49,478 nucleotides of DNA from Acidobacteriota bacterium (GTDB lineage: Bacteria; Acidobacteriota; UBA6911; RPQK01; JADFOI01). Location of the stretch: the NCBI GenBank assembly GCA_022562935.1, contig JADFOI010000005.1, forward strand, positions 1 through 49,478, given 5' to 3'. The translations under genes and the position numbers were made by a program. Shown here piece by piece: positions 7,151-15,514 of the stretch. Positions within the stretch are counted from its first letter, which is position 1; each line of letters opens with the position of its first letter. The notes below the pieces were generated by a model. It saw only the letters and a list, made by a program, of their open reading frames with translations, was not told the DNA's origin and searched no databases.

Positions 7151-8473
7151 ATGCTGACGTCATTCATGGAGCGGATCAAGCAGATTACAGATACTTGGGT
7201 CTCTTTTCTCCTTCAATCGGCAGCGAAGTTTGGGAACGAACTCACCAAGGAGGGCAGGGAGGACCAGCGGTTGTGGCGTCAGCAGCGGCTCAGGGATCTC
7301 CATTTCACGCCATCCAAACCGGTGACAACAAAGCGCCAAAAGATCGTCATTCTGGGAGGCGGAAGCGGCGGTCTGGTTGCGGCTACACAGTTGGGCAGCA
7401 ATCTGGGCAAAGATCACGACGTGATCCTGATTGATCGACGATCCCAACACATTTTCATGCCGGCCTTTCTCTTTCTCATGGTGGGTCAGAGACAACCGAA
7501 GGATATCGTGCGGAATCTCAAGAGACTTGAACAGCGCAATGTTCAAGTGATCCAGTCTGAGATTGAGGGGATCGATCCGAAGCGACAGCAGGTCCTGTTG
7601 GATAGCGGTCCCATTTTCTACGACTACCTGATCATCTCACTCGGCATGCGGACGGCACCTGAGTTGCTTCCCGGGTTTGCTGAGGCAGCTCAACACAGCT
7701 GGGAGTTGGAGGCGACACTGCGCTTGCGAGAGACTTTGGAATCCTTTGAAGAAGGGCGGATTCTGGTGGGTGTTCCGCCCGGTCCCTACCGCTGCCCTCC
7801 TGCACCCTACGAAGCACAATGGATGCTGGATAGTTATTTTCACCAGCGGGGAATGCGCGATAAGGTGAAGATCGAATTCTTCACCCCTGCTCCGGAGCCT
7901 GCAGGAGAAGATCGCACTCCTGCGGTTTGGATGGACAGACAGAGCAAGAAACGGGGAATCCAGCAGCACTACTCTTTCTCCGTCCAGTCCATCGATGCCC
8001 AGCGCAAGGTCGTCAAGGCTCTGTATGGCTTCGAACTTCCCTACGACCTGCTGTTCCTGGTACCGCCCCATCAGCCGTCTCAGGTGCTGCTGGACAGCAG
8101 CCTGGTGGAAACAGGAAGCGGCATCCGGGTGGACTACGATACCCTGGTGACGCGGTGGGGCAATGTGTACTGCATCGGCGACTGTGCCGACATGCCGGTC
8201 TCTAAATCGGGCGGCGTTGCCCACCAGCAGGCTGAAGTCGTGGCCCACAATTTGACTGTAGAGCTGACGGGTGAGGGAGAACCGACAACGCTTCGCCTCC
8301 ACACCTTGTGACTGCTTGCCTTCGGCGTGGGACGCGCCGCCGCCAATCGTACGACTTACCCGACAGGCTGGCCTCCCTTCGGAATGCCTGAGAGTCGTAC
8401 CTGGGGCCCGTCTCGGTTGATCTACTGGGGAAAGGTCGGCTTTGAAAAATGGTGGCTCTGGCGCTACTTCTAG
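7151..8473 (+). CDS. SQR-like FAD oxidoreductase with in-frame TGA at the C-terminal redox Cys position (candidate selenoprotein)
   Basis: The track ends this gene at a TGA (8309-8311, codon 387). The same frame continues without interruption for 53 codons to TAG at 8473, and that tail is typical of sulfide:quinone-reductase-like flavoproteins (YWGKVGFEKWWLWRYF). The body has the Rossmann FAD motif ILGGGSGG (~67-74), Cys215 in YRCPPAPYE, and the second FAD motif CIGDCADMP. SQR enzymes use a cysteine pair; as I recall the Acidithiobacillus ferrooxidans enzyme, its C-terminal member lies in VCFADMGDRGAA. Here the tail reads L-TGA-LLAFGVGRAAA, which puts the TGA on that Cys with the Gly and Ala-Ala at the same offsets. 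A GC hairpin starts 12 nt after the TGA. The start has GGAG 7 nt upstream. TGA is an ordinary stop in neighbours, so this is not code reassignment. Alternatives are a nonsense mutation or a sequencing error. Confidence 0.78.
8323..8339 (+). promoter_or_regulatory. Candidate bSECIS-like hairpin downstream of the in-frame TGA
   Basis: CGGCG and CGCCG form a 5-bp stem around loop TGGGACG, alternatively GCGT/ACGC with loop GGG. The apical loop begins 16 nt after the TGA, at the lower edge of the range described for bacterial SECIS elements, and has G near its start. The bulged U known from the E. coli element is not visible, so this is suggestive only. Confidence 0.35.
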
Positions 8474-9363
8474 AGATGAACGGTGTCTACTTCTTCTCCA
8501 CCTGCTCGTTTCAAGGCAATCTTCAAAGCTCTCTGAAAGAGCACACCCACTAGATGACGCTTATACTCCGCCGATCCTCGAATATCGGAAAAGGGATCGG
8601 CTTCTGCGGAAGCCTGGTCCGCTGCCTGCTTGGCGAGAACGTCGTCCACCTGCTTTCCGCGCAGCAACTCCTCTGCCTTCCTCGCCCGAATCGCTGTGAA
8701 TCCAACAGCTCCCAGCGCAACGGCGATCTCGCTACAGGTACCATCCTTTTGCAGACTGATCTGTACTCCGACGCTGGCCACCGCGAAGTCACCTGCCCGG
8801 CGTTCAAACTTCAGGTAGACCCCGCCACTTCCCTTTTGAGGAATCGGCACCAGCACCCGGGTCACCACTTCGTCCTCTCCCAGGTCTGTTGAATAGGCAT
8901 CGACGATGAGCTCATGGATCTTAAGCGTGCGCTTCCCATTGGAACTGAGCGTGTTCACCCGGGCTCCCAATGCCAGCAGGGCAGGGGCCATATCTCCGGC
9001 CGGATCGGCGTGAACCAAGCATCCCCCGATGGTTCCCAGATTACGAATCTGGACATCGCCAATCATGCTGACCGCATCGTGCATCATGGGGAGCTTTGCT
9101 TGAACCAGTGAGGACTCTTCAACCTCGGCGTGACGTGTCAGGGCACCAAAGGAGATCATTCCATCCTGCTCTTCGATGGTCGAGAGCCCCTGAATCCCCC
9201 CTAGATGAATCAGGTATTTGGGACTCGCCAACCTCAACTTCATAAGGGGAATGAGACTCTGCCCACCGGCCAGGACTCTGGCCTCCTCTCCATATTTGGA
9301 CAACAAACCAACAGCATCTTCTAACGTTTCAGGACAAAAATACTCGAACTCTTGAGGATACAT
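8470..9363 (-). CDS. FAD-binding subunit of a xanthine dehydrogenase/CO-dehydrogenase-family enzyme (CoxM-like)
   Basis: A 297-residue medium subunit that carries FAD in molybdenum hydroxylases and passes electrons from the 2Fe-2S subunit to an acceptor. Both FAD signatures are present: AGGQSL (32-37) and TIGGCLVHADPA (from 111), with Cys in place of the common Asn in TIGGN. Its catalytic partners are not adjacent: the large and small subunits lie at 18314-21198, on the same strand but 9 kb upstream. Its stop codon and the extended SQR-like stop share one CTAG tetranucleotide on opposite strands, which supports the read-through end of the SQR gene. Upstream on the same strand is a GlcG/HbpS-like gene, a frequent companion of such oxidoreductases. 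Confidence 0.9.
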   Translation of the reverse strand: MYPQEFEYFCPETLEDAVGLLSKYGEEARVLAGGQSLIPLMKLRLASPKYLIHLGGIQGLSTIEEQDGMISFGALTRHAEVEESSLVQAKLPMMHDAVSMIGDVQIRNLGTIGGCLVHADPAGDMAPALLALGARVNTLSSNGKRTLKIHELIVDAYSTDLGEDEVVTRVLVPIPQKGSGGVYLKFERRAGDFAVASVGVQISLQKDGTCSEIAVALGAVGFTAIRARKAEELLRGKQVDDVLAKQAADQASAEADPFSDIRGSAEYKRHLVGVLFQRALKIALKRAGGEEVDTVHL

Positions 9364-9463
9364 AGGGTCTGCCTCTCATGATGTCGTGGCGAGCCACTCG
9401 TAGCGAGCCACCGTGGCCCGCCACCTACTTCAGCCGAAAGCAGGGATCTTGCTGTGAGTGGTC

Positions 9464-9904
9464 CTACTTGGCGGCTTCGATCTTGCTCAAGGAATAATCG
9501 ATGGCACCCTGAGCCACGATCTGGTCCTCTTCCGCCGTGCCTCCGCTAATCCCAATCCCTCCCACCACCTCATCGTTAATGATGATGGGAAGACCACCGC
9601 CGATAATCGAAAACCGTCCTTGGTTGGTCACATGAATTCCAAAGGTCGGTTTGCCGGGCACCGCAAGCTGGTTATACTCGTGGGTTCCTTTCTTGGCCGC
9701 CGCTGCAGTAAAGGCTTTGTCCATAGCTATGGAAATACTCGAGATTTTCGCTCCATCCATACGGGTGAAGGCGATCAGATTTCCGGCCTCGTCGGTTACA
9801 GCGCTACACATAGGAACCCCGATCTCCCGAGACTTCTCTTCAGCACCCTCGATCAGAACCCTGGCATCATCGATTGAAAGTCTTCTGACAGTAATCAGCT
9901 CCAT
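9464..9904 (-). CDS. GlcG/HbpS-family protein
   Basis: A 146-residue single-domain protein of the GlcG/HbpS (formerly DUF336) family: 'IEGAEEKSREIGVPMCSAVTDEAGNLIAFTRMDGA' and the C-terminal 'GGGLPIIINDEVVGGIGISGG' are diagnostic. Members bind haem or cobalamin-like ligands or are accessory proteins in oxidative catabolic operons; a specific role cannot be assigned. A GTG at 9907 immediately precedes the ATG at 9904. The GGGAGG Shine-Dalgarno is very close to both, so the exact start is uncertain by one codon. It lies in a minus-strand run with the CoxM-like, cohesin-like and amidohydrolase genes. Confidence 0.87.
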   Translation of the reverse strand: MELITVRRLSIDDARVLIEGAEEKSREIGVPMCSAVTDEAGNLIAFTRMDGAKISSISIAMDKAFTAAAAKKGTHEYNQLAVPGKPTFGIHVTNQGRFSIIGGGLPIIINDEVVGGIGISGGTAEEDQIVAQGAIDYSLSKIEAAK

Positions 9905-10042
9905 CACCTCCCTGTCCTGTCTTCTGAGAGCATGGTTTAAGGAACCTTATCAGATCGTAGCTGCACCGCCCAATCAAATTGATCCTCGGTAGCGCCAGCG
10001 GATCTCGGAAAGCTTGCCCGGCAGGTGTGATGGTTTACTGGC

Positions 10043-10615
10043 TCAGTGCATGTAAAAAAAACAGGCCGGAATCGGTTCGATGGGAGAGATCGACCCCCCT
10101 AAGCCTCGCGCTCGGATCTCCTGGCCATCCAGGGACTGAGCCGTCAGTTCCAGATTCTCCAAGGGAATCTCATGGTTCAAGGTGATCTCCTCGGACAACT
10201 CAAAAGTGAGGTTCACAAGCACGCCCTGCGGAATGACACTGGATGCGGAGATATCCAAGCGCAGGATCTTGAGCTCCAGGTTTTGAGGTTCATCCATTCC
10301 CATTTCCATCCCGGTCCCCGCCGATTCAGCAGTCTCGACCAGTTCCGTTTTTACCTGGGCCCCCGCCGCTTCGGCACCACTACCCAGGGTCGCCTCCACA
10401 AAAGAAATCAGCTCTGATGGGTATCCTATTTCAAGGGAGATTTTCGCAACTTGAGGATCGTTTCGGGTCACCAGGGTAATGGGCAGGGAGACCTGATCAC
10501 CCGGCGCCAAGGCGTCGATAACCATACCCAGGTCCACATTCACTGCAGGCTGACCCTGTGAGAAGAGAGAGACCCACATCAGCCCAGATGACAGGGCCAG
10601 GAGAATCCATTTCAT
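10043..10615 (-). CDS. Secreted cohesin-like domain protein
   Basis: A 190-residue protein with a signal peptide (MKWILLALSSGLMWVSLFSQG) followed by one beta-sandwich whose pattern resembles cohesin domains: 'LGMVIDALAPGDQVSLPITLVTRN', then 'ISLEIGYPSELISFVEATLG' and 'ILRLDISASSVIPQGVLVNLTFEL'. No enzyme motif, membrane anchor or second domain is visible. It starts 40 nt after the stop of the amidohydrolase upstream and is probably in the same transcript. The first gene of that run encodes an alpha/beta hydrolase with a dockerin-like calcium loop, which raises the possibility of a binding pair. The last residues (IPACFFYMH) look unlike a conserved C-terminus. The domain call comes from pattern only. 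Confidence 0.65.
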   Translation of the reverse strand: MKWILLALSSGLMWVSLFSQGQPAVNVDLGMVIDALAPGDQVSLPITLVTRNDPQVAKISLEIGYPSELISFVEATLGSGAEAAGAQVKTELVETAESAGTGMEMGMDEPQNLELKILRLDISASSVIPQGVLVNLTFELSEEITLNHEIPLENLELTAQSLDGQEIRARGLGGSISPIEPIPACFFYMH

Positions 10616-10654
10616 ATTGCTTATTATTCGTTTCTATTGCCCCAATGATATCAG

Positions 10655-12373
10655 CTAGAAAGCCCCACGTACCTCATAAACAACATTACCACCAACCACG
10701 GTCATCAAGACACGAAGTGCATCCAACTCATCTTCCGGCCAGGTCATATAGTCTCCGCCCAGAACCACTAAATCACCCAGCTTGCCCACTTCGATGGAGC
10801 CCAGAATATCCTGCTCCCCACTGTAACGGGCGGCCCAGCTCGTGTACATGTACAGAGCCTCCTGACGGGTCACTTTCTGCTCAGGGTTCCAGACCCGGCC
10901 GTCGTCGCTCTTTCGAGTCACAAAGGCGCGAATGGCTTCCATTCCCCCGGGGATCTCGATGGCGGGTTTGAGACCCGCATCGATCACGCTCCTCGCGGGC
11001 GTCATCTTGTAGACAGCATCTGCCCCGTATTGGTAGACCCAGGTCTCATTGTCTCCGGCAATAGCACTGGCGTACATGGTGGGATTAATATCCATTTCCT
11101 TCATCAGCTCAAAATGGCTTTCTCGAATCATGGCCTGGTGGTCAATGCCAAAGTGGCGACCCACCAGTGACTTTTCCTGGTGAGCTTCGTACAAAGCCTC
11201 CAGAAGGACGCTATTGCTTTGGTCTCCGGCACTATGCAGACCTCCTATGGTCCATCCATAGCGGTTGGCCAGAATGATATTTTGGCGATCGCTGGTAGCC
11301 ACGTTGCCGGTTTCTTCCCACTTGTTCTGGCCATAGGTCTCGTAGGGGTCTCCCTCCACCCGATTAATCTTGGGGATATCGGTGAGAGCCGCCCCGTTCC
11401 CGGTGGATCCGTCCACCACCTGTACGGTGGCTCCAATGATCTTGAACTGGTCATCTCCAAAGTCGGTCAGGTTCCCGATACGCTTGAGAAAGGCTTCGGG
11501 TCGAGCTTGAGAGCGGAGGAATTCGTGATGTATCCTCACCCTTGGCTCCAGCTCTCCCTTGACCCAAAGATCCCGCAAAATAGTGATGGTCAAGCCTTGA
11601 CCGCGTCCCATGATGGTCGTCAATCCCTGGGGAAAGTAGCGTCTAAAGGTCTGTTTTTGTCTCTCCAACTGGGTTGAGGAATCCTCCTGAGGCATCAACT
11701 CGTAGATGACCGTTCCCGCAGCCGCCCCCCTGAGTTGCCCGGTGGGGTTTCCGTTTTCATCCTTCAAGATTCCCTGGATGTCAGGAGGAAGTTTCTTGAG
11801 CATCAGGCTGTTGACAATCACCTGATTGTTCTGGCAGCTAATGGAGATGGGATTCTCGGGAGCCGCCGCATCCAGCTGGGCGAGCGTGACATCCACAACC
11901 AAAGGTTTCTTGCTGGTCCCCCGCATGTACAGTTCAACACCGGGAGGAAACTTGGCCACTTCGGCCTTGATTTCTTCCAAGCCGCTGGCCACATCCTTGA
12001 ATTCAACCCTGCCCCCTTGACCGCGCTTGGCAACGTTCCCGACAAAAGCGCTGTGCTCATGGCTAGCGATCAGACCGGGAATAACACTGCGCCCCTCCAC
12101 ATCCACACGCCGGGTATTGGGTCCCGCCATGGCCAGGATCCGCTCACTACTTCCCACGGCCAGAAACTTCCCATCCCGAATGGCCACCGCCTCTTCGATC
12201 GTGAACGCCTCGTCTGTCGTCAGAATCTTTCCGTTGTAGAAAATAATGTCCGCATAAGCGATGACTTCAGGCGGCAGGTCCTGGCCACTTTGCCCCCAGG
12301 CAGAACTGGCCGTCAGGCAAAAAAGCATCCATAACCCGATGGCGTATCGATAGTGCAAGTGATTCTTGTTCAT
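10655..12373 (-). CDS. Secreted YtcJ-like amidohydrolase with altered late metal site
   Basis: A 572-residue amidohydrolase of the same family as the gene at 1885 (shared 'IFYNGKILTTDEAFTIEEAVAIRDGKFLAVG'). I start it at 12373 because GGAGG lies 8 nt upstream and because the protein then opens with a signal peptide (cleavage likely after AWG, residue 27); the track start at 12448 adds an unlikely leader. HxH is present (SHEH, His105 and His107) and later His occur in GGLHSAG and GIDHQAM. Where the paralogues have the metal Asp (SSDQAP; RGTDFW), this protein reads AIEIPGGMEA with no Asp, so catalysis may differ or be lost. It lies between an alpha/beta hydrolase gene (72 nt upstream) and the cohesin-like gene (40 nt downstream), probably one operon. 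Confidence 0.85.
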   Translation of the reverse strand: MNKNHLHYRYAIGLWMLFCLTASSAWGQSGQDLPPEVIAYADIIFYNGKILTTDEAFTIEEAVAIRDGKFLAVGSSERILAMAGPNTRRVDVEGRSVIPGLIASHEHSAFVGNVAKRGQGGRVEFKDVASGLEEIKAEVAKFPPGVELYMRGTSKKPLVVDVTLAQLDAAAPENPISISCQNNQVIVNSLMLKKLPPDIQGILKDENGNPTGQLRGAAAGTVIYELMPQEDSSTQLERQKQTFRRYFPQGLTTIMGRGQGLTITILRDLWVKGELEPRVRIHHEFLRSQARPEAFLKRIGNLTDFGDDQFKIIGATVQVVDGSTGNGAALTDIPKINRVEGDPYETYGQNKWEETGNVATSDRQNIILANRYGWTIGGLHSAGDQSNSVLLEALYEAHQEKSLVGRHFGIDHQAMIRESHFELMKEMDINPTMYASAIAGDNETWVYQYGADAVYKMTPARSVIDAGLKPAIEIPGGMEAIRAFVTRKSDDGRVWNPEQKVTRQEALYMYTSWAARYSGEQDILGSIEVGKLGDLVVLGGDYMTWPEDELDALRVLMTVVGGNVVYEVRGAF

Positions 12374-12444
12374 CAAAAATGCCTCCATTTTTTGTGGATC
12401 GAAAAAATTTCTCGCAATTTCCTTGATTGCGCTGAGCTTATTCC

Positions 12445-14250
12445 TCAACGTGGGTCCTGTCCAATAAAAGGACTTTCTGCTTTCGCCGAGGTCTCTTTTC
12501 CAATGTCGGACGCTATGGCCGCCTGAATGTAATGAAGCATCGCGCTTTCGCTGATCAGTCGCTGATCCAAAAGCTCCGATGCAACTCTGGAGACGCAGCT
12601 CACGTATCGGTCATGAGTCAATACCCTCTCAGGACCCAAGATGCCATATCGTTCCCCTTCTCTGGCCCTTCGCCGCCAGGCCTGGGTCATACTCGGCCGG
12701 GTATCCCGAACATGGTTCTTGTTCATGTCGACGAGGTATCCCCGGCTGTCCAGAGGCTCAAGCCAGTTTTCCTCAAAGTCGGGTGGAAGGGGTGTCGTGT
12801 CGGCATTGACAGGACGCTGAGGGGTCTTCAAATAGGGGGTAAAGCCGGTGCGCCCAGGTCGGAAAACACCGGGTGGGAATTCATAATAGACCCCCGTCGG
12901 ACAGGCGATCTCAGGCAATGCGACGGCTGGATTTTCCAGCTGTCCGTCTCCGTTGGCGTCACCCAACTGGTAGTCGTCGGATCGCGTCGGGCCAGGTTCG
13001 ATTCCCTGCTCTACCCACTGGTCCAGAACATCAATCAAGGAGTCATAGACTCCGCTCAAGTCCAGATTTTGGGAGTAGAGCTCTGATGGCCAGACGCTTC
13101 CGGCATCACCGTGGCTGACCCCAATGATTTCGTAGGTTCTGCTCTTTGCCCCCAATCCCTTCTTGCCCAGAAGGCGCGCATTTTCTCGTTTGACGGAAAG
13201 ATACTCTCCCACTACAAACCCGCCGCCGGAATAGGCCTGGTGCACGATATCCAGCTGGAGCGCAAAGTTGTCTCGATGGGCCTGATCAAATTCCAGGTGA
13301 TCTCGATCATCCTCCTTCAGGAGAAACTGCTCACCACTGTCCTGGGTGCGGACAAAGTACTGGGTTGGCCAATACCAGCCGCCACCCGCATCGTCCAACA
13401 ACATACCGTCAAAGATTTTCTCCCCATAGGCGTCCAGGTTTCGCCCGGGGGCATAATTGAAGAGACGTCCCAGACTGGCGCCAGCTGAATGACCGTAGAG
13501 GTAGGTTCGTGACGGTTTGCTGCCGAGCTGGGCTTCGAGGAGATTTTTAGCGATCTGTGTCCAGTCTCGAATGATGCCCAAATGATACCCGTAACTTCGG
13601 CCACCCAAAGTCACCTCACCACCATCCAGGGTTACCTCCTCATCCGCAGATCCCACCCTGGAGGCTGGACGGCTGGTGTAGGCGACCGCATACCCCTTAT
13701 CAATCATCAAGCCGGCGTAGGAGTTTTCTCCCATTAAGGGATTGTACTGATTGGGCTTTCTGGAAATCAGATCACCAACGGTGCCGTAGGAACCAGAGCC
13801 GTGAATCAGTACAAAGAGCTTTCCATTCCAGTCGTCAGAGGCCCCCGGCAGAAACAGCGTGAGACCGCTTCCCTTCTCTGCGAAGTAGGTCCCAATGCCG
13901 TGAAAATAAGGTCCCAGGTTGCCCCGCTGGGCGGTGAACTCAGGGACATCGGTCAGCATCTCGACGCGCGGAGCCTCCTTGGCCGTGTATCCCACGATCG
14001 TGCCACTGACCCCGATTTCTAGCCGCCGATAGGGCACGCCGTGAACATTGTGAATCTGTTTCTCCTGAGAAATATTGCAGGTTTTGGGCCCAACGCTCTT
14101 ACCGTGAACCAGCACTGCGGGACCGATATAGCTACTGCAATCCTGATCTAGAGGAGCCGCTGCACTCAAGTGGGTGAGTCCTGAGGTGCACAAAAGCCAT
14201 ACCCCAATGGATAAGAGCAGAGCAAAGCGCCGATTTTTTGTTCCTTGCAT
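12445..14250 (-). CDS. Secreted alpha/beta hydrolase with EF-hand/dockerin-like loop
   Basis: A 601-residue secreted protein starting at 14250, where AGGAGAGGTGAT precedes ATG and a signal peptide follows (MQGTKNRRFALLLSIGVWLL...LSAAAP). The nucleophile elbow is GHSAGA (Ser255), and an oxyanion region appears in 'LFVLIHGSGSYG'. The pattern resembles large secreted alpha/beta hydrolases of the tannase or Abhydrolase_10 type, so an ester substrate is plausible. In the C-terminal third 'LGDANGDGQLENPAVALPE' has DxNxDGxLE calcium-loop spacing. A close paralogue lies divergently at 15515-17311. Conserved Cys (DQDCSSYIG; GPKTCNIS) suggest a disulfide. It is the first gene of the minus-strand run ending near 8.5 kb. 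Confidence 0.78.
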   Translation of the reverse strand: MQGTKNRRFALLLSIGVWLLCTSGLTHLSAAAPLDQDCSSYIGPAVLVHGKSVGPKTCNISQEKQIHNVHGVPYRRLEIGVSGTIVGYTAKEAPRVEMLTDVPEFTAQRGNLGPYFHGIGTYFAEKGSGLTLFLPGASDDWNGKLFVLIHGSGSYGTVGDLISRKPNQYNPLMGENSYAGLMIDKGYAVAYTSRPASRVGSADEEVTLDGGEVTLGGRSYGYHLGIIRDWTQIAKNLLEAQLGSKPSRTYLYGHSAGASLGRLFNYAPGRNLDAYGEKIFDGMLLDDAGGGWYWPTQYFVRTQDSGEQFLLKEDDRDHLEFDQAHRDNFALQLDIVHQAYSGGGFVVGEYLSVKRENARLLGKKGLGAKSRTYEIIGVSHGDAGSVWPSELYSQNLDLSGVYDSLIDVLDQWVEQGIEPGPTRSDDYQLGDANGDGQLENPAVALPEIACPTGVYYEFPPGVFRPGRTGFTPYLKTPQRPVNADTTPLPPDFEENWLEPLDSRGYLVDMNKNHVRDTRPSMTQAWRRRAREGERYGILGPERVLTHDRYVSCVSRVASELLDQRLISESAMLHYIQAAIASDIGKETSAKAESPFIGQDPR

Positions 14251-14470
14251 ATCACCTCTCCTTCTCTTAGCGGGGGGCGAACCCATAGTTGTGAACATTG
14301 AACTTCCAGATCCAAAGGCACTCGGAAAACTTCCTCTAACACCCAATTGCATGCGGTTTTTAATGAATCCAGTCTAGGTTTGAAAAGAGGCATAGTCAAG
14401 CAGTTTGAACTTCTGCTGGACCCTTCTCCCAGGCTGGCCGCATTGGGGCTTCAGGAATATACTGGGCCCC

Positions 14471-15448
14471 ATGAGCCAAGCCCAAGTGGTGTTCCTTCAC
14501 GGATTGAACCAGAAGACCGTGGACCTGATTACTTCCTGCGCACCTGAGGGTTTCACCATCACCGAGGTTGAGGGCAATCTCTGTGAGGAGGACCAGATGA
14601 AGGCGGTCCAAAACGCTGATTTCTTGATGGTGTACCGGGCAGGGGTAAACGATGGTTTGCTGAGAGCGGCCTCCAAACTTCGTCTGGTCCAGCTTCTGGC
14701 GGCAGGATACGACCGCATGAACCTCACTCTGTTGCACAAGTTAGGGATACCCTGTGCCAACAACGGGGGCGCCAACTCCTGGACCGTAGCCGACCATACC
14801 GTACTGCTCATGCTATCCCTCTATAAACGTCTCATCCTGGCCGATAGAGCCACCCGGGAGGGCCGCTGGAGAGAACCCATCGACGGGTTCAACACCTTTG
14901 AAATGGCAAACAAGCAAATCGGTATCCTGGGAATCGGAAACATTGGAAGGAAGGTGGCCCAACGGGTTCAGGCCTTCGACGCTCAGGTCCAATACTACGA
15001 CAAATACCCACTGGAACCGGCCCGCGAACGGGAGCTCAAGGTCAAGAGAGTTTCCCTGCAAGAATTGTTTCGTTCCTCGGACATCGTCTCCTGCCACACC
15101 GCCCTCACCCCTGAAACCCATCACCTGATCAACAGGGAGAGCCTGGCCCTGATGAAGCCAACCGCTCTCTTGATCAACACCAGCCGGGGACCTGTGGTGG
15201 AAGAGGGGGCACTCATTGAGGCCTTACAGGAAGGCCGTATCGCCGGTGCCGGCCTGGATGTCTTCGAAAAGGAGCCGGTCGAACAGGGCAATCCTCTGCT
15301 TCGAATGGAAAACGTGGTGGTCACACCTCACAGCGCTGGAACCACCTGGAACACCTGGTGCCGCCGCGCCGAGTTCGCCTACCGGAATATGCAAAGGGTC
15401 TTGGAAGGTCAGCCTCCCCTGGCCATGGTCCAGGACAATGAGGAGTAG
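14471..15448 (+). CDS. D-isomer-specific 2-hydroxyacid dehydrogenase
   Basis: A 325-residue NAD(P)-dependent dehydrogenase, starting at the ATG at 14471 (MSQAQVVFLHGLNQ); the track's earlier start reads through the promoter region. It shows the cofactor motif GILGIGNIGRKVAQ, an acidic residue after the second strand (YYDKYP, favouring NAD), the catalytic Arg in INTSRGPVVEEGAL, Glu in DVFEKEP and His in VVTPHSAG. It interconverts a 2-oxoacid and a D-2-hydroxyacid; the substrate is unknown. It lies between two divergent paralogous alpha/beta hydrolases, and the second starts 66 nt downstream on the same strand, so it may process an acid released by them. Confidence 0.88.
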   Translation: MSQAQVVFLHGLNQKTVDLITSCAPEGFTITEVEGNLCEEDQMKAVQNADFLMVYRAGVNDGLLRAASKLRLVQLLAAGYDRMNLTLLHKLGIPCANNGGANSWTVADHTVLLMLSLYKRLILADRATREGRWREPIDGFNTFEMANKQIGILGIGNIGRKVAQRVQAFDAQVQYYDKYPLEPARERELKVKRVSLQELFRSSDIVSCHTALTPETHHLINRESLALMKPTALLINTSRGPVVEEGALIEALQEGRIAGAGLDVFEKEPVEQGNPLLRMENVVVTPHSAGTTWNTWCRRAEFAYRNMQRVLEGQPPLAMVQDNEE

Positions 15449-15514
15449 ACCGGTTGAATGAACAGGTCAATCGTGTTAGAGAGTAATGTAAGCTTCTGGA
15501 AAGGATCACCCCAC

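Noticed and set aside
10655-12448. Track start at 12448 for the amidohydrolase
   Set aside because: The ATG at 12373 has GGAGG at proper spacing and begins a signal peptide; the longer form adds a non-signal leader.
12995-13007. tRNA T-arm-like GGTTCGATTCCCTG
   Set aside because: It lies inside the alpha/beta hydrolase coding sequence (GIEPGPTRSDD) and no acceptor or anticodon arm surrounds it.
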